Below, piece by piece: positions 37,097-49,900 of a stretch of DNA of 64,000 nucleotides (position 1 is the first letter of the stretch; every line of letters begins with the position of its first letter). This DNA is from Acanthornis magna (taxonomy: Eukaryota > Chordata > Aves > Passeriformes > Acanthizidae): the NCBI GenBank assembly GCA_036785705.1, contig JAWUZG010000051.1:14350501-14414500 (forward strand), read 5' to 3'. The notes below the pieces were generated by a model, which was given only the letters and a program-made list of their open reading frames with translations, ran no database searches and had not been told where the DNA came from. Position numbers and translations under genes: made by a program.

Positions 37097-40000
37097 CTGC
37101 AAGCAAAGAAAGAGAAGAGAACATAAGGACACAAAGCAAGCCCAGGCAGAAACATCAAGTAGTTTTGGGATGTTAAAAATAAAACCTGTGCATGTGACCA
37201 TGTAGCTCAGCTTACAGAGCTGTCTCTTCCACTGTATTTTTTAACACTGTCACTCCTGGAGCGATATTTCACATACAAGAGGAGACGCAGAACTAATAAT
37301 ACTCTGTGCTCCCTGCATGAGAGGAAAAGATGAAAACCTTTCCCCAGCACTGTATCAGCTCTCTGCTGTGCACTCTGATGGAGGTTTGCCCTTTACAACT
37401 TAATTCCCCTTGGTGCCCACACCAATTTGTGGTTTCTGCTGTTGGAATTGTCACCCAGTTCCCATTGTCACCAGATGCAGCAGCTGGCACAGAGAGCAAT
37501 GGTGAGTTTCTGATCTGTTGAGGCGGGGTGGACATAGAGTGGGAATGGCCCAGACTTGAGCAGCTGGGCAGATCTGCCTGCCCTCCTCCTGGGGACCCTC
37601 AGGAGACTGCCCAGCTTCAGTCCCTCCACTGCACAGTGAAAAGGTACCAGCCACAAAGAACAAGCCCGAGAGCACAGCTCCCAGTGTCACCTTTCCTCAG
37701 CCAAACCTGGGGAAGCAAAGGAGCAAAGGAGAGCAGTCATATTTTACTGCAGGCATGGACCCATTAAAGCATTTCATGGTGAGTTCCATGGTGAGCATTT
37801 CATACTGATTTTGAGTATGGACAAGTCATCCATGCCAGTGAGATTCAGAGGTGCAGATGGGGCAGGCGCTGCTTCTCCCTGGGGGGTGCTTACCCCATCT
37901 GGTTGCAGACATCACTTGTGACCCTGCTGCCATACATGGCCACCTCTCACCGCCTCAGAAACTCAGAACAACCCTTCTAGCTGTGGTGGCTTTGAGATTC
38001 TAAGTCATAATGAACTTGTTACTTTGCCCTATCTTTCTCTTTCCCTATCTGTGAGTCCCCAGTGACTCTCATGGCTTGAAACAGTGCAGGCAACTGTTTT
38101 CATTTTTAGGGCTGAACAAAATGTCAGTGGGTGACAACCAAGGCTTGCTGGTGCCAATCGCAATTTAGTAGAGCTAAATATGGTCAGCAGTCTGGCTCCG
38201 TGGCCTTTTTTAGAAAGGGCTGTACTATCGTGATACCATTTTCTGGCATCCCATTGCACTGGGGAAAACAAGAGCCAGGGGTAATATGCCTAAACTCGAA
38301 TTTAACCCAGTCACAGTGTGATGGCTGATCTGTTTACTCTATCCACTTCCACCCTTCACCCTCCAGCTCACGGTCATTTGTCAGCCTTCAGTGTTGTCAT
38401 CTTTTGAGGCTGTGTTTAAAACATGCTGGAGGTGTGCCTCGCTTTTTTATGAAGAAAAATTCTTCTCAAAACTGTGGTTTAGGAGTAAACTCCCTCCAGC
38501 TGATTTAACCCAGATTACAAAAATACTCAGGGCTTCAGAAGTTATGAGAAATAAAGCTCCCTTCTGACTTAATTTTGCCAGAACCTGATGTTAGCCTGGG
38601 CTCAGATCTCTACGCTTTCAGACAGTTTGAACTCTGGTGGTGCTTTTTGCTGTTCCATGCCTTGCTCCATGACCACACAGACCCAGACAGCCTGGACCTG
38701 TTCTCTCTCTCTGGTATGCTGCCTCACAGCCTCACCTAACACAAGGCCCCAAGTTTTGCAAAGCCTTGCCTGCAGGTAATGACTGTGATCCAAAAAGACA
38801 TCATCTGTGGTGGCTGTTAAGGGCAGGTTATCACACGACACAGAGAATGAACATAGTTCACTGTGCCTGAAAATATGTACTTGGTGGGGAGAACGGAGCA
38901 GAAGAGTGGAGAGACAGGAAACAGGAATTCATCCTTGTACCTGCATTGCATTAGTTCAGCTGCACCTGAAACCAGACTTTTATCAAAACCAGAAGAACTT
39001 GAAGATCTCTGCTGCCACCCATACCTGTGCAAATTTGATTCAAGGGATATCAGGAATGCCAATCAATACTGTAACCAGACCTCCTGCTGCATTACAGATG
39101 TGTTTAGGTAGGGTGCAAGAAATGTGAAATCCCTGAAAGAAAAGTGGAACTATTATTTATTTATTGGTGCAAAGGCTTTGGAAGAAAGCTGTTGCCTGTC
39201 GGCTTTAATCTATCTTATCTCAAATCTATGGTAGAAATGCCATGCTTCTACATGACGCCCTATGAAATATACCAATGTATATATGTACACAAATATATGT
39301 ATCTATCGATATGGGAAAATTGACTGAGATCTGGAAGCCTTAGAGAGGTGAAGCTGCTGCAGCTCGATGTCCATGTCCAAGCAATAGCCGGGCTGAGTTT
39401 GTATTCCCAATAGGCATATGCACAAATTCACATATACACCAATTAAGCAAATACACATGGACGCAGATTACACATCCAGCCACACAGAGCATCCCACACA
39501 GCACTGGCAGCCTCATCCCAGCCCCTGCTCCAGCTGAGCAGGATGGAGGTGCACTAGTGAGCATCTGTGTATACATGTGTATTTATAGAAGTATTCACAC
39601 ACTTGTACAGTGTATCTCCTTCCAGGAGCTGGGCTCAGGCACTGCCCAGTAGTTGTCCCTCAATGCCAACCCCTCCAGCCTCCCAGCAGCCAACTCCCTG
39701 TGGTGCTCTGGCCACAAGTTCCTCACCCAGGGCGAAGTGCAAAAAGAATTTAATGAGAAGACAGGACAGCCTGCACTGATCAGATGCAGGGCACGGACAA
39801 ACCATTTACATGTGACTGGCCCTTTTTATTCCTGTATGCTATATTTGTTCCTCTGTGTCACCTAGCCCACCCCCTGGTTCCTGCCCTAAATGCTCCCTAA
39901 TGAATCCTGTGTGATCCACCAAATGCTCCTGCATCCTGTCCTGTGTTCCAGACCCCTGAACTCAGTGATGCCCCCAATCCTAAAGGTGCTCTGGGGCTGA

Positions 40001-40270
40001 GGCTCCCCTGGGGGGGTGCTGGACACGGTTTCCCTTTCTCTGAGTCCTAAATTTGGGTTCCCACCTGCCATTGTGTCTCTGTGTCCCCCGAAATGGGCCT
40101 TTAGTGGGCTGATAGCTCCTGAGATGGGCCTGGAAGCAGCCCGGCAGGTGCTGCTTGAGCTCCCCCTCCTGCCATCATCACCCTGTGCATCTTTGTGGGT
40201 GTGTGGGCCCACTTGTGGCACACAATCTCATGTACACGTGTGTCGCATCATACATCCGTGGCTGACGCGC
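37097..40270. other. Intergenic DNA upstream of KPNA1
   Basis: No gene is confidently identified. Minus-strand splice-like segments near 38.7 kb and 38.25 kb are open and phase-compatible, but they resemble no protein I know. An AT-rich microsatellite-like stretch lies near 39280-39310. Confidence 0.4.
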
Positions 40271-40711
40271 AGCTGTGGTGGCTTTGCGTGCCGCCGCTGT
40301 GTCTGTGGCTGCCGCGGGATCGCCCGTGGCACAGCGAGATGGCTCCGCTGTTCGCCGCACCCGCAGTGACGCGCTCTGCAGTGACACCGAGGCCACTGCT
40401 ACAGGACCTGCATTAATTAAAGTGGAAGTATCAGCGGCTGCGCTATCCTGGGCCGTAGCAGCCCCGGGAGCATCGCTGCCCCTTTCACCGCTTCCCTGCA
40501 AGAAACTCCCTGGCGGCGGCGCTGGCGGGCGGCGCGTTGCGGCCTCACACCGCCGTGACATTGGCGGCTGCTGCGCCATCGCCGCCACCACCTCCGCGTC
40601 CCAGCACGCCACCCGCCCAGCCGGCCGCCGTTACCCCTCAGGCGGGGAAGGGACACGGCACCTCCTCCCCGCGCCCCAGACCCCCCAGGGCGCGGCGCCG
40701 CCGCCTGTCGC

Positions 40712-40729
40712 ACTACAACTCCCGGCATG
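40712..40729 (+). promoter_or_regulatory. ZNF143/Staf-like binding site
   Basis: Reads ACTACAACTCCCGGCATG, close to the published SBS consensus (ACTACAAYTCCCAGMATGC). Confidence 0.75.
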
Positions 40730-40777
40730 GCCCGTGGCGGGAGACGCGCGTCCGCGCCCGCGCGGGGACGCGCGCTG

Positions 40778-40795
40778 CTTGCCGGGAGTCGTAGT
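40778..40795 (-). promoter_or_regulatory. ZNF143/Staf-like binding site, inverted copy
   Basis: On the minus strand reads ACTACGACTCCCGGCAAG, 16 of 18 positions identical to the copy at 40712-40729 and facing it at about 50 bp. Confidence 0.7.
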
Positions 40796-40899
40796 CTTTC
40801 TCTCGGGGCCGCGCCGTCCTGAGGAGGGCGCCGCCGCCGCCGGCCGGTCTCGCCGGAAGGGCTCTCCCTCCCAGAGGGCGCCGCGGCGCGCCGCGCGCG

Positions 40900-41026
40900 T
40901 GCGCAGTGCCGCCGCCAGCCAGCGCCGGGCAGGCAGGGAGGGAAGGAGGGAGGCAGGGAGGGAGCGGCGCTCGCGCGCCTCGGGCCCGAGAGGAGACAGC
41001 GCGGAGCCGCGCCGGGCCGGCAGCAG
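40900..41026 (+). other. KPNA1: KPNA1 untranslated first exon
   Basis: GC-rich exon without a start codon that ends in a consensus donor (GGCAGCAG|GTACGG). The 5' end is only a guess. Vertebrate KPNA1 has a non-coding first exon and begins translation in the next, as here. Confidence 0.6.
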
Positions 41027-41238
41027 GTACGGGGGGAAGCCAGGGGAGAGCCCCGTTACCTCGGCCCCGGCGGACTGGGGCTGACGGCAGCCGGGCGGTG
41101 CGCAGGGCCGCGTCCCCGCGGGAGGAGGGACGGAGTGGGGATCGGCTGCCGGCGGCTCGGGTTGTTGAGGGAAGGGCGCGGGTGGCCCGGGCCGGGGGGT
41201 GCCGCGCGCAGCGGGAGCCTCCTCACGAACCCCCGGCC

Positions 41239-41255
41239 CGCGCGCGCGCGCGCGC
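41239..41255. repeat. (CG)n tract
   Basis: Alternating CG run inside the KPNA1 CpG island, just after the first exon. It is a potential Z-DNA former. Confidence 0.85.
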
Positions 41256-41589
41256 AACAGGCGCGCGGGGGCCGCGCGCGGGGCGGGGCGGGGCCGGGGC
41301 CGGCGCGGCGGGAGCGGCGCGCGCGTGGGCCGGGATCGGGACCGGGACCGCGCGGGGGAATTAGGGAGAGACGAGCCGGTCGTGCCCTGCCCAGGGAGAG
41401 GCCCCTTGTGGCCGGAGGGACTCCCTTGGCTTGTGCTGGTGGCGGGGCCGCGCTCCGGCTTTGGAAGTCGCCAGGGTTGGCTGAGCGGAGTCGGACAACT
41501 CCGTGCCGCGGGGACGGGTTGTCCCGGTGCTGCTGCTCCCACGGCGGGACGGGGTGCGAGCAGAGGCAGGGCCTCAACTAGACGAGAGA

Positions 41590-41832
41590 ACGTAGTCGTA
41601 AGCTGTGGCTGGGGAGCTTTAACTTGGACATCAGAGGGAATTTCTTCACGAGAAGGGTTGTTAAGCATTGGAATTGGCTGCCCAAGGTGGTGGTGGAGTC
41701 ACCGTCCCTGGAGATGTTTCATGGAAGACTGGACGTGGCACTCAGTGCCATGCTCTGTTTGTCATGGTGGTGTTGGGTCATGGGTTGGACTCGGTGATCT
41801 GAGAGGTCTTTTCCAACCTAATTGATTCTGTG
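41590..41832 (+). mobile_element. CR1 LINE 3' end at the CpG island edge
   Basis: Standard CR1 tail ('gaatttcttcacgagaaggg', 'ttggaattggctgcccaagg', 'gttggactcggtgatctgag', 'ccaacctaattgattctgtg') in the sense direction of KPNA1 intron 1. It lies directly at the border of the promoter island. Confidence 0.9.
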
Positions 41833-44800
41833 GAGGGGGAGGGGAAGGGGAACTTTCTCCTGGATCTTCCAAGCTTGTGCTTTTTTTTCTTTTTTCTGTG
41901 GTGATGTTAGTTGATCTTAAAAATGCTTTGCTTTCTCCCCGCAAATATCACCTCGTAGCCTCGCATTATCTCACCTATAACGTTATTTCTTTGACTGCCT
42001 GTATGCGATGAAGCGAAGCGTTCGTGCTTGGTAGCCGTTTCCAGTTGTCCTGTTCTAGAGACTTTACATCCAACAGAAACTCGTCCCATTCATAGTCTCT
42101 AAATCTGTGTTGCCAGTAGCGCGGTCCGTGTAACAATGATTTTAAGCTTTGCCTCTTGAGGGCGTTTCATGAAAACTGAAACTACGGGCTGAAAAGATAC
42201 GTCATGAGCTGTGAAAATACCGGGCTGCTGTTTCTGCAGAATTCCCAAATGGTGCTGAATGGTTGTGTTTAATGGTCCCTTTATCCTTTATTCAAGCTGC
42301 TGTTCCTCTGGATTTTTTTTGTTTGCTGGCGTATTTTCTGCTCTGACTGCTTGATGTTAATGAAAGACTTAACAAAGTTGGGATATGTCAGTGAGCTCTC
42401 AGGAAATGAGATTGCAACTTTATCCCTAGAAACAATTTATTTTAAAGCTATTTTGTATATACCTCTGGCAATTAGTAGTTAGAGCAGAGTAGTTAATGGA
42501 GCACTGTGTAAATTAATAGGTTGTATCAGGCTAATCTTTTGTGTATTTGGCCTTGTTTTTATTGTAACTTCATTGTGCTCTCCCTTCAGTGTTACCACCT
42601 GCATTGACATGTGAACTAGCTCGTTCAAAACAAGTTTTGAAGTTTCTACTTGAACTGTGGTTCTACCTTTTAATTACCCTTTAGACATACCCATAGGCAC
42701 AGGGAAAATGAATCGTAGCTTGAGGCACAGTAATCTAAGATGACATGTGAGGTAGAGGTTTTTCTGAGCATGGATTTCCTTGTCAGTCTTTCAAACACAT
42801 TCAGTGATGCTTCACTTCTGAGAGATGTGGCTGTTTTGGGGGCTTGGCATCCCTCCAGTGCCCTGCAACTTCAAAACAGAGTCTTTGTTACATCCCAGTT
42901 CTCATTCTGGCACCTTACCAGGGTGTTCACCTTCTGCTGTCGGTGTGCCATGTGTTGATTTTTTCTGATGTTGTGTTCTCTGTGTTGATGACTTCAGAGC
43001 CGGCATGCTCGTGTGGTCCTGTATATTCAGCTGAGTGCTGGCTCCTGAAGAAGTCCCAGTTTTAGTCCATTTAGAAAGGGAAAGGCAGCAACAGCCTATG
43101 TCAGCAGCAGTGACCGAAGTCACCGTGAAAACGAAAAGATCCTGCAGTCAGTTGTAGCAGTTTCTGAAAGGCTCTTATAGAAACTTCTAAGTGTAAATGT
43201 TTATTTAAGCAGGTTATTTGATAGTGTTATTTCAACTTCAGTGTTTCGATACAGTACTCTTTTCTTTCTCTTTTTTTTTTTTAATTTCCTTCCCTTCTGT
43301 TGAATAAGCTAAAGTGAACAGAATGATACATTTTGTTTTACGGTCTGGTATCTGCAGGCTTGCTTTAAAATCTTTCTGTTAGTCCCCGCACAAGGCTGTG
43401 TAATTTTTCTTCTGAAGTGTTTTACAAGTTATAGAGGGGGCAGATGGGGGGTGTAACTTGTATCTTTAAGAACACAAAAGAAAATTATACCTTTAGAGGC
43501 AACTGAACAAGTTCTTAAGTTAGAAAATGTAACTTCTATGGCAGGAGAGGTTAATGGATGTAAACCAGTGCCCCCCTGAAAAACTGAAATCAAGTTTTTC
43601 CAAAATAGCATATAGCAGATTAAAAAAAAAATAAGTGATGTGATTTAGGGTTAGGGGCTTTAATGTAAATTTGAAATGTAAGAGAAATAGAAGAGCAGCA
43701 GCAAATAGCTATATTTATTGTATTTGTTTAAATACTTCTGAAGGGCAGAGGGAATAGTGAGCAAACCTAGTAGGCTGTGAGCAAGAAAAATAAAAGACAT
43801 TAAAGGAATTACACACTTGATGAAATATTCTGAGTGGCTGAAATATCTACACAGGAGGTTCTGGAATGAGGTAATGGACAAACAAGTTAGAAAGACCAGA
43901 CCACCTCTTTTTTAGAGAACAAGTGGAAGCTGAGCTCATAGAAAAATTATTCAGCTTCATATTAAGGGGCTAAAGCATAATGGATGTACTTGTTTAAATA
44001 ATATAATAATACAAAAAAAAAAAAGCTGTAAATTGCAGAGAAAAGAGGTAGCATTATGATAGCAAATCAGCTTTTTTTCTGCTCTGAAGAAAAGAAAAAG
44101 TCTAGTCTGTTACAGTTTTTAAAGTCTGTTAAGCAAGTAAGTGGATTAAACTGCTTGATGTTATTTCCAAGAATGAATGTGGAGTTTTCAAGATAGAAAA
44201 TGCCAGCAGTAGAATGCAAGGCCTATAAAAATATCAATACTTTTAAATTATTGTGGACAAGGCAAAGGGACTCTGAAAAACCAGAAAAGCTAATTTAAAC
44301 TAAACACTCAGTGAAAACCTCTTCTGAATATAAAATCTGTAGAACAGTAGGACTGGAAATTATATTATGCCACCTCATGAATGTCTTGAACTGCATTAAA
44401 CATTGTGCAGACTTAATAATTCATTTTGAGGATAAATAGTAGAGGTAGTCTAAAAAAGGTGACAGTAAATTTCCCTTCACCAGAATTAATTTATAAAGGA
44501 TGTTAGTAGCAGGAAGGTATGAAAAAGTGTTAGAAAGTAATGGTGGACTGGACATCACAGGGTCACTTTTGCTGGTCTGTTCATGTAAGACAGGAGCAAA
44601 TGGAGTTCAGTGACACAGAAGAAATTTGGTTTGGAATAATGTGAATACTTTCTGGAAACATAATTATTGCTTAGTGTCATGAGGAGGCAGAAGCTAAAAT
44701 GCAGTGGAACTGAAAGAAATAAGATTGTTCCTGGATGTGTGTGGACAGTAATGGATTCTGAGCTTTTAGAGTGTGACATAAGACTTAAGATTTAGCTAGT

Positions 44801-44944
44801 CACCTGCTGCTGACAGCTTCCTTGTGATCCAGAGTATTTATTTTCTCTTTTTTCTGTTTTTATTTGGTAGTTTAGAGTGCTTGTCAAGCTCAGCAGGAGG
44901 ATTCATATGTTCCGTGAGAAACCAACTAGTTTGACATACACAGA

Positions 44945-45005
44945 TTTTTACTTTACTTTACTTTACTTTTACTTTACTTTTACCTTTACTTTACTTTACT
45001 TTATT
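44945..45005. repeat. (TTTAC)n pentanucleotide microsatellite
   Basis: About twelve TTTAC/TTTTAC units in KPNA1 intron 1, slightly interrupted. Confidence 0.92.
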
Positions 45006-46935
45006 ATTATACATAATAATAATGATAGGCTGATTCTAAAACCATAAAATAAATACCCTATGGCTAAACATCCTGAATGTATCTCCAAACAAGGCATTGT
45101 AAACCTACCAAACCTAGTGCTAAGGTTATTCTTGAAAGCAAACTCACCTGTTGAATTATGAAAATGCCATTTTGGCAAACAAACCACCTATTATTGGATC
45201 ACAAACAGCAATGTATCTATAAGTAAAGTCAGATTATAATGTTGTTATTAACATTAGATTGCTCTGTTTTTTGTCTCAGGTAGGGTCAGATTGCCTCTTA
45301 AAAGACACAGGGATTCCTTGTAAAGCTTCCACACAATCCTTTTTTCAACTGCCTATGTATTCTTGTTCTGCCTTTTTTTTTTTAATTAATAGGTGATCGA
45401 AAAAGAGAAGAGGTGTCTCTGTGAATGTGCTTTTTGTTGGATTCAGGAGCTTTTGGTAGGAGGGGTATTAGGTGTAAAGGAGATGAGGGAGGCAGAATGA
45501 GTGTAACCAAGCTTTGAAGTGTCTGTGAGTTTTGGCTTGATGTGGCTGATACCTCAGTGTTGTGTGACTTTTTCATTGCTGATGTACAAAGCTAGGATGA
45601 AATCAGTAGAATTTTGACTTACTGTTATTTTGTGGGCTTGCACACGTATCTTCCATAGTGCTGAGTCACAGCAAATAATACAATTGTTGCAGGCAGATTT
45701 GTTATCATGGGAAGCATGAGGTAGCTTTGGTTTCAGTGCCTTCTGATATTCCCAACTCCAGACAAAAGCTGCTTGAAACTACAAAGTCAACTTAATGAAT
45801 AATTTAGTTTATTTTTAACCTAATTTGTTTTAAAGTGACAGAGATTTCTTCTTTTCATGATACGAAATTCTGAAAGGTGCGCTCTTTGTCTCTCATAAAG
45901 AATGTGTAGGGGATGTTAGGATGTTAGAAATGTTAGGGTGGTCTTTTTTTCTGACAGGTGACTGTCAAATGTGGTTTTTCAAACAGTCCCTTTTTTAGAT
46001 ATGACCTTACAGAAAATACATTGTTGACCAGCCCATTCTGTAAGTGCAGGGAGGATGTACTGTAATCTTAATCAAAATACAAATGTATCTCTGCTTTAAA
46101 AGAAAAACAGATTTCATTTTCATTTGGCACACAGGAATAATCACTTCTGTTGTTTCATGTGAATGGGCACATTAATGTGAGGTTATTTTTTTTAATGTCA
46201 GTATAATCCTGTGTGGCTGAAAAGTTTAATTCCCCATCACTTGCTGCTTTGTTTTATGACTTGTGGGAACTTTTTGGTTTCAGGTTGATTATGGACTGTG
46301 GGGTATAGAAATGAGGGTGGGGGTTTTTTAATTTAAGCAGATTTATTGCACTGCAATGTCTTTGAATCCAGTAAAGGAATTTTGTGTTTTCAACTCAAGT
46401 CGCAAAGTCTCGGTTAACAGATTTGAAGATGTTTTCGTTTTGAATTTGCCTGGCTTTGACAGTCAGGTTTTTTTTCCCCTCTTGTTCAAGTTAAAAGCTT
46501 TCTGGAACTTTGAAAGCTGTATCTGCTGTTTTGTTAAGTCAAAATAGACCTTTAAAAATTGGAAATGAAAATATCTTGTAAATATCTTCAGCAAATGCAT
46601 GATGCTAGATATACTATGTATAATCTTTTATTGTGGGGTGTGCATATCCCCTTGCTAAAACTGTTTTCCAATAAACCTTGTAAATGCATTACTTTGTAAT
46701 CTTTTCAGCAGTGTTTCTTCAAAAAGAGAAAGTAAAGCCTACAATCCTCAAACTTTTAAAAATTAAGTGTCCAGTTGTGTCACTGTCAGTAGGCATAACT
46801 AGTAATACAGGCTAATGTGCCAGATCGATTTCTGAGACAGTACCAAGTGTCAGGTAGTTCTGTTTCTGTTAGTGGTTGTTTTTTTCTGCAACCAGAAATA
46901 TACTTCCTTGATTTCCTCCCCCTACACCCCCCACT

Positions 46936-46951
46936 TTTTTTTTTTTTTTTT
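46936..46951. repeat. Poly-T tract
   Basis: An uninterrupted T run after a C-rich stretch. It could be the reversed tail of a retro-element, but no element body is recognised. Confidence 0.7.
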
Positions 46952-49900
46952 TAATGTAAAGATGATCAGGAGCCTGGCAAGCTGGTGTTGACCTGATTTT
47001 AAAGACATCTGTTAGAAAATAGGTATTTTTTTGTAAGGGCGGAAGATCTTCCTGAATGCTACCTGGAGATATAATAATTTTACCTTCAAGATTAGTAATT
47101 CTGCAGAAATATGTTTGATATGGTAGCTGTTTATTTTTACTTTAGCTAACTTCTCAGTCCTTTTTTTGTTTGTGGACGTGAAAGTCAAGATGAGGTGTTG
47201 AAATTGACATCCCTGCAGATTTGACATCAAGTGTCTCAACATTATTCAGATAGCACATGATCTATTTTTCCTTTTTTTTTTTCTTTTAAGTAGCAGTCAA
47301 TATTAAAGTTTGTAATTTGTCTGTAATATCACATTCCGTGTTGTGCAGTGTTGTTTGTCTTTTCAGGTCCTATATTAATTTTCGAAGTTTTAAGATTACT
47401 CTTATTTTTAAGAAAATACCAGTCCAACTAGCCAAGTGGTCTAGAGCTAGAACATGCCAAATTAGCTATAGATTAGGTGGGTTGGTACTTGTTTTGCTGT
47501 TTCACAGGGTTATAAAAGTGCTAGAACAGAAACAATTGTCAATTAAAGCTTACCACTGGGCAGGGAAAAACCCTAAGAGGACTAGGAAGCCTGCAAAATA
47601 AAGCAGATTTGAAAGATACAGAGATGGGCAGTAGTTCCATGAATAAATCCACTTCTTAATACCATTTTTTGACAGAAAGTCCCTTAAAATCTGAGCCCTG
47701 TTTCAAGGCTATATGCTCTATTCATGTGTGCCTACAACTGATATGTTACATTTGAAGTTCCTTTAATATTGTGGCCTTTTGGATAGCAGAGGGTGGTAGT
47801 TCCTTTTCTTCTCCATTGTTCTTGTATGCTGGTTGCCCTAAGAGTGTGAGTCCTGGCTGTTCTGCTGTTGCAACTTCCGTAAACCACAGAAAATGAAATT
47901 CACAGCATTGTTTTGTTTCCTTGTTAGTGCTAGGGTTTGACGTATCATCAGCAAAACTTATTTTATGGGTCTTTACAAATACTGTAACTGCTAATTTTGT
48001 AGTGACTGTGAGACATGTTTCCCAATCCTATTTTACAGCTAGAGAAAGTTAAGGAGAGGTTTTGGAAACTGGCTGTGCTTTGCTTGAAGAATAGCATTTT
48101 GTAGCTGAGATGATTAAATATTCTTTCCTGTAGATGTCCTGAGCTTTACAAAAGTCTGAAGACATAGAGAAGGTAACACCCCTGTCCCTCAGGTGATACA
48201 GGTGTTTCTACTGATGGGCGTTCCCACAGAGCCCTATAAGCTGGAATGCTTTGTCAATAATTCTGCAAAAGAAGCAGATACAACCTTACCAAAATGGCTG
48301 AGCTGTTTCTCAAATGACAGGAGATGACAGCGAAGAAAGAAATCAGTCTGCTGATTTCCTTAATTTTCTTTTTTCTCTCAGGTAACACTGCTAACAATAT
48401 AGAGACTTTGTGAATGTGTTTTCATGTCTGCAGGATTTTACTCTAGAAGTTCTTCCAAGGAAATAGCATTAATCCCAGCTGATATTTTTTATCATTCTGT
48501 GTCCTCTCTTATTCATGGTTGTATTGTGAAGACCTTTCATTTTCTGTCACCTCCAAGACAGCTGACCGTTTACTTCCAGAAGATTTAAATACTTCTGTTA
48601 GCATCCTGACTTGCTGCCTTTGAATTACCAAAAAGCAAATTAGAAGGACTTTCCAAAATTTACACTCAGAGGGGAAAAAACCCAAACATATTTGTGGCCA
48701 AAATGTTGATTTTTTTTGAGAGTGTATTGATGGAAGCAATGAATGACCAAGTGCTGATTCAGGTTGGCTTTTTCAATTGGATAAGTTTTCTTGTCTCACA
48801 CTGAAGAGTGTCAGAAGGTGATGTATCCTGTAAGCAGAGCTCAGGGAATTGCTCAAACATCTGTCCAGGCTGTGCTGTAGGTATTTGGCTTGATGTCAAG
48901 AAGCATGATTGTGAGGAAACTTCTTCACTAGGACATCTAGAGTCTCACGGCAGAGCTAGTAAATAAACTAAAATCTCCTTGGAAGAAAAGATTTTGTGCA
49001 TTTCTTCCCTTAAATAATTCCAGCTTCTCTCACTGCTTGGTGTTCTGTCTTGACAGTGCCATTTCTAACACAAGGTGTCCTTTCAGGGCTGACGGTGCCT
49101 CTTGCATCTTTTCCATGTCTCTCTGACAGCAATCTAAAGGAGAGACAGCAGTTTGACAGCGCAGCAGAGCTCCCAAGTCTGCTTCCAGTGAGTCCCTTCC
49201 TTCTGACAACTGCCTCTGTTAGTTAGGAAATGTACTCTGTTAGTATGGCAAATCATGGATATTCCAATAATTTTTTATCACACTATTTCTCTTCAAACTC
49301 CTTTTCTGCCATAATTTTCAAGTCTTCCCCTTCTGATGCTATTCCCATTGTAGTAGAATGTAGAATGTCATGTATAGATCGACACTTCCAAAAAACGTTT
49401 TTTTTCTCTGATTCTGGCCCCTACTTCCAAAAAAGGAAAGTCTGTCTCTAACAGTCTTTAATATCAGGAGTGTATTTGTTAATCTTAGTTTCGGTTAATA
49501 TATACATGGTACATATATACTCTTATATGTGTAAAAAAAATACAGAGTTGTGTATATATCACTATGCAGCTCTTGATTTGTAAGGGCTTTATTTTTGCAT
49601 CTCGGTACCTCTGACGTGTGGAATATCCAAGAGTATTAGTCACATGGTATTCTTTCTGGCAAAGCCCTTAAGTCTAGTGACAGTGATAGCTGATTTAAGA
49701 AGTCAGGGAGTTCATTTTTGTTCCTGTCTAGATGATTGCTTCGGACAAGGTAGGTCATGGCAGTAAGTGACTCTGTATTTCTCAGTGCTTCAGAGCTTCT
49801 TTGATTCAATGAGCAAGGAGAAATGCAGTACTTCATATTTCCCCTATAAATGTGTGCTTAGAACACATCCACATTCGGTAGGGTTCTTGTCTTAATCGGC

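Larger units (their letters stand above)
40270..41570. promoter_or_regulatory. KPNA1: CpG island and promoter of KPNA1
   Basis: About 1.3 kb of extreme GC and CpG density that contains the probable transcription start and the untranslated first exon of KPNA1. Within it are an inverted pair of ZNF143-like sites, an NRF1-like GCGCGTGCGCAG at about 40895-40906, and a CG tract. There is no TATA box, as expected for a housekeeping gene. CpG promoters of this kind are often bidirectional, and the unidentified minus-strand exons at 36-37 kb could use it. Confidence 0.85.

Noticed and set aside
37451..37750. Minus-strand hydrophobic segment (LGAVLSGLFFVAGTFSLC) after a good acceptor, as a possible signal or TM exon
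   Set aside because: The frame begins with GTG and a competing frame from the same acceptor is closed. No coherent donor or partner exon was seen.
38029..38841. Minus-strand splice-like segments (one reading KWYHDSTALSKKGHGARLL, slightly C-type-lectin-like)
   Set aside because: The first cysteine of the lectin fold is missing, no downstream donor fits, and no partner exons were found.
40631..41668. 345-codon minus-strand frame and its plus-strand partner in the KPNA1 CpG island
   Set aside because: The composition is that of CpG-island DNA, the frame crosses a CR1 insertion boundary, and there are no domains.
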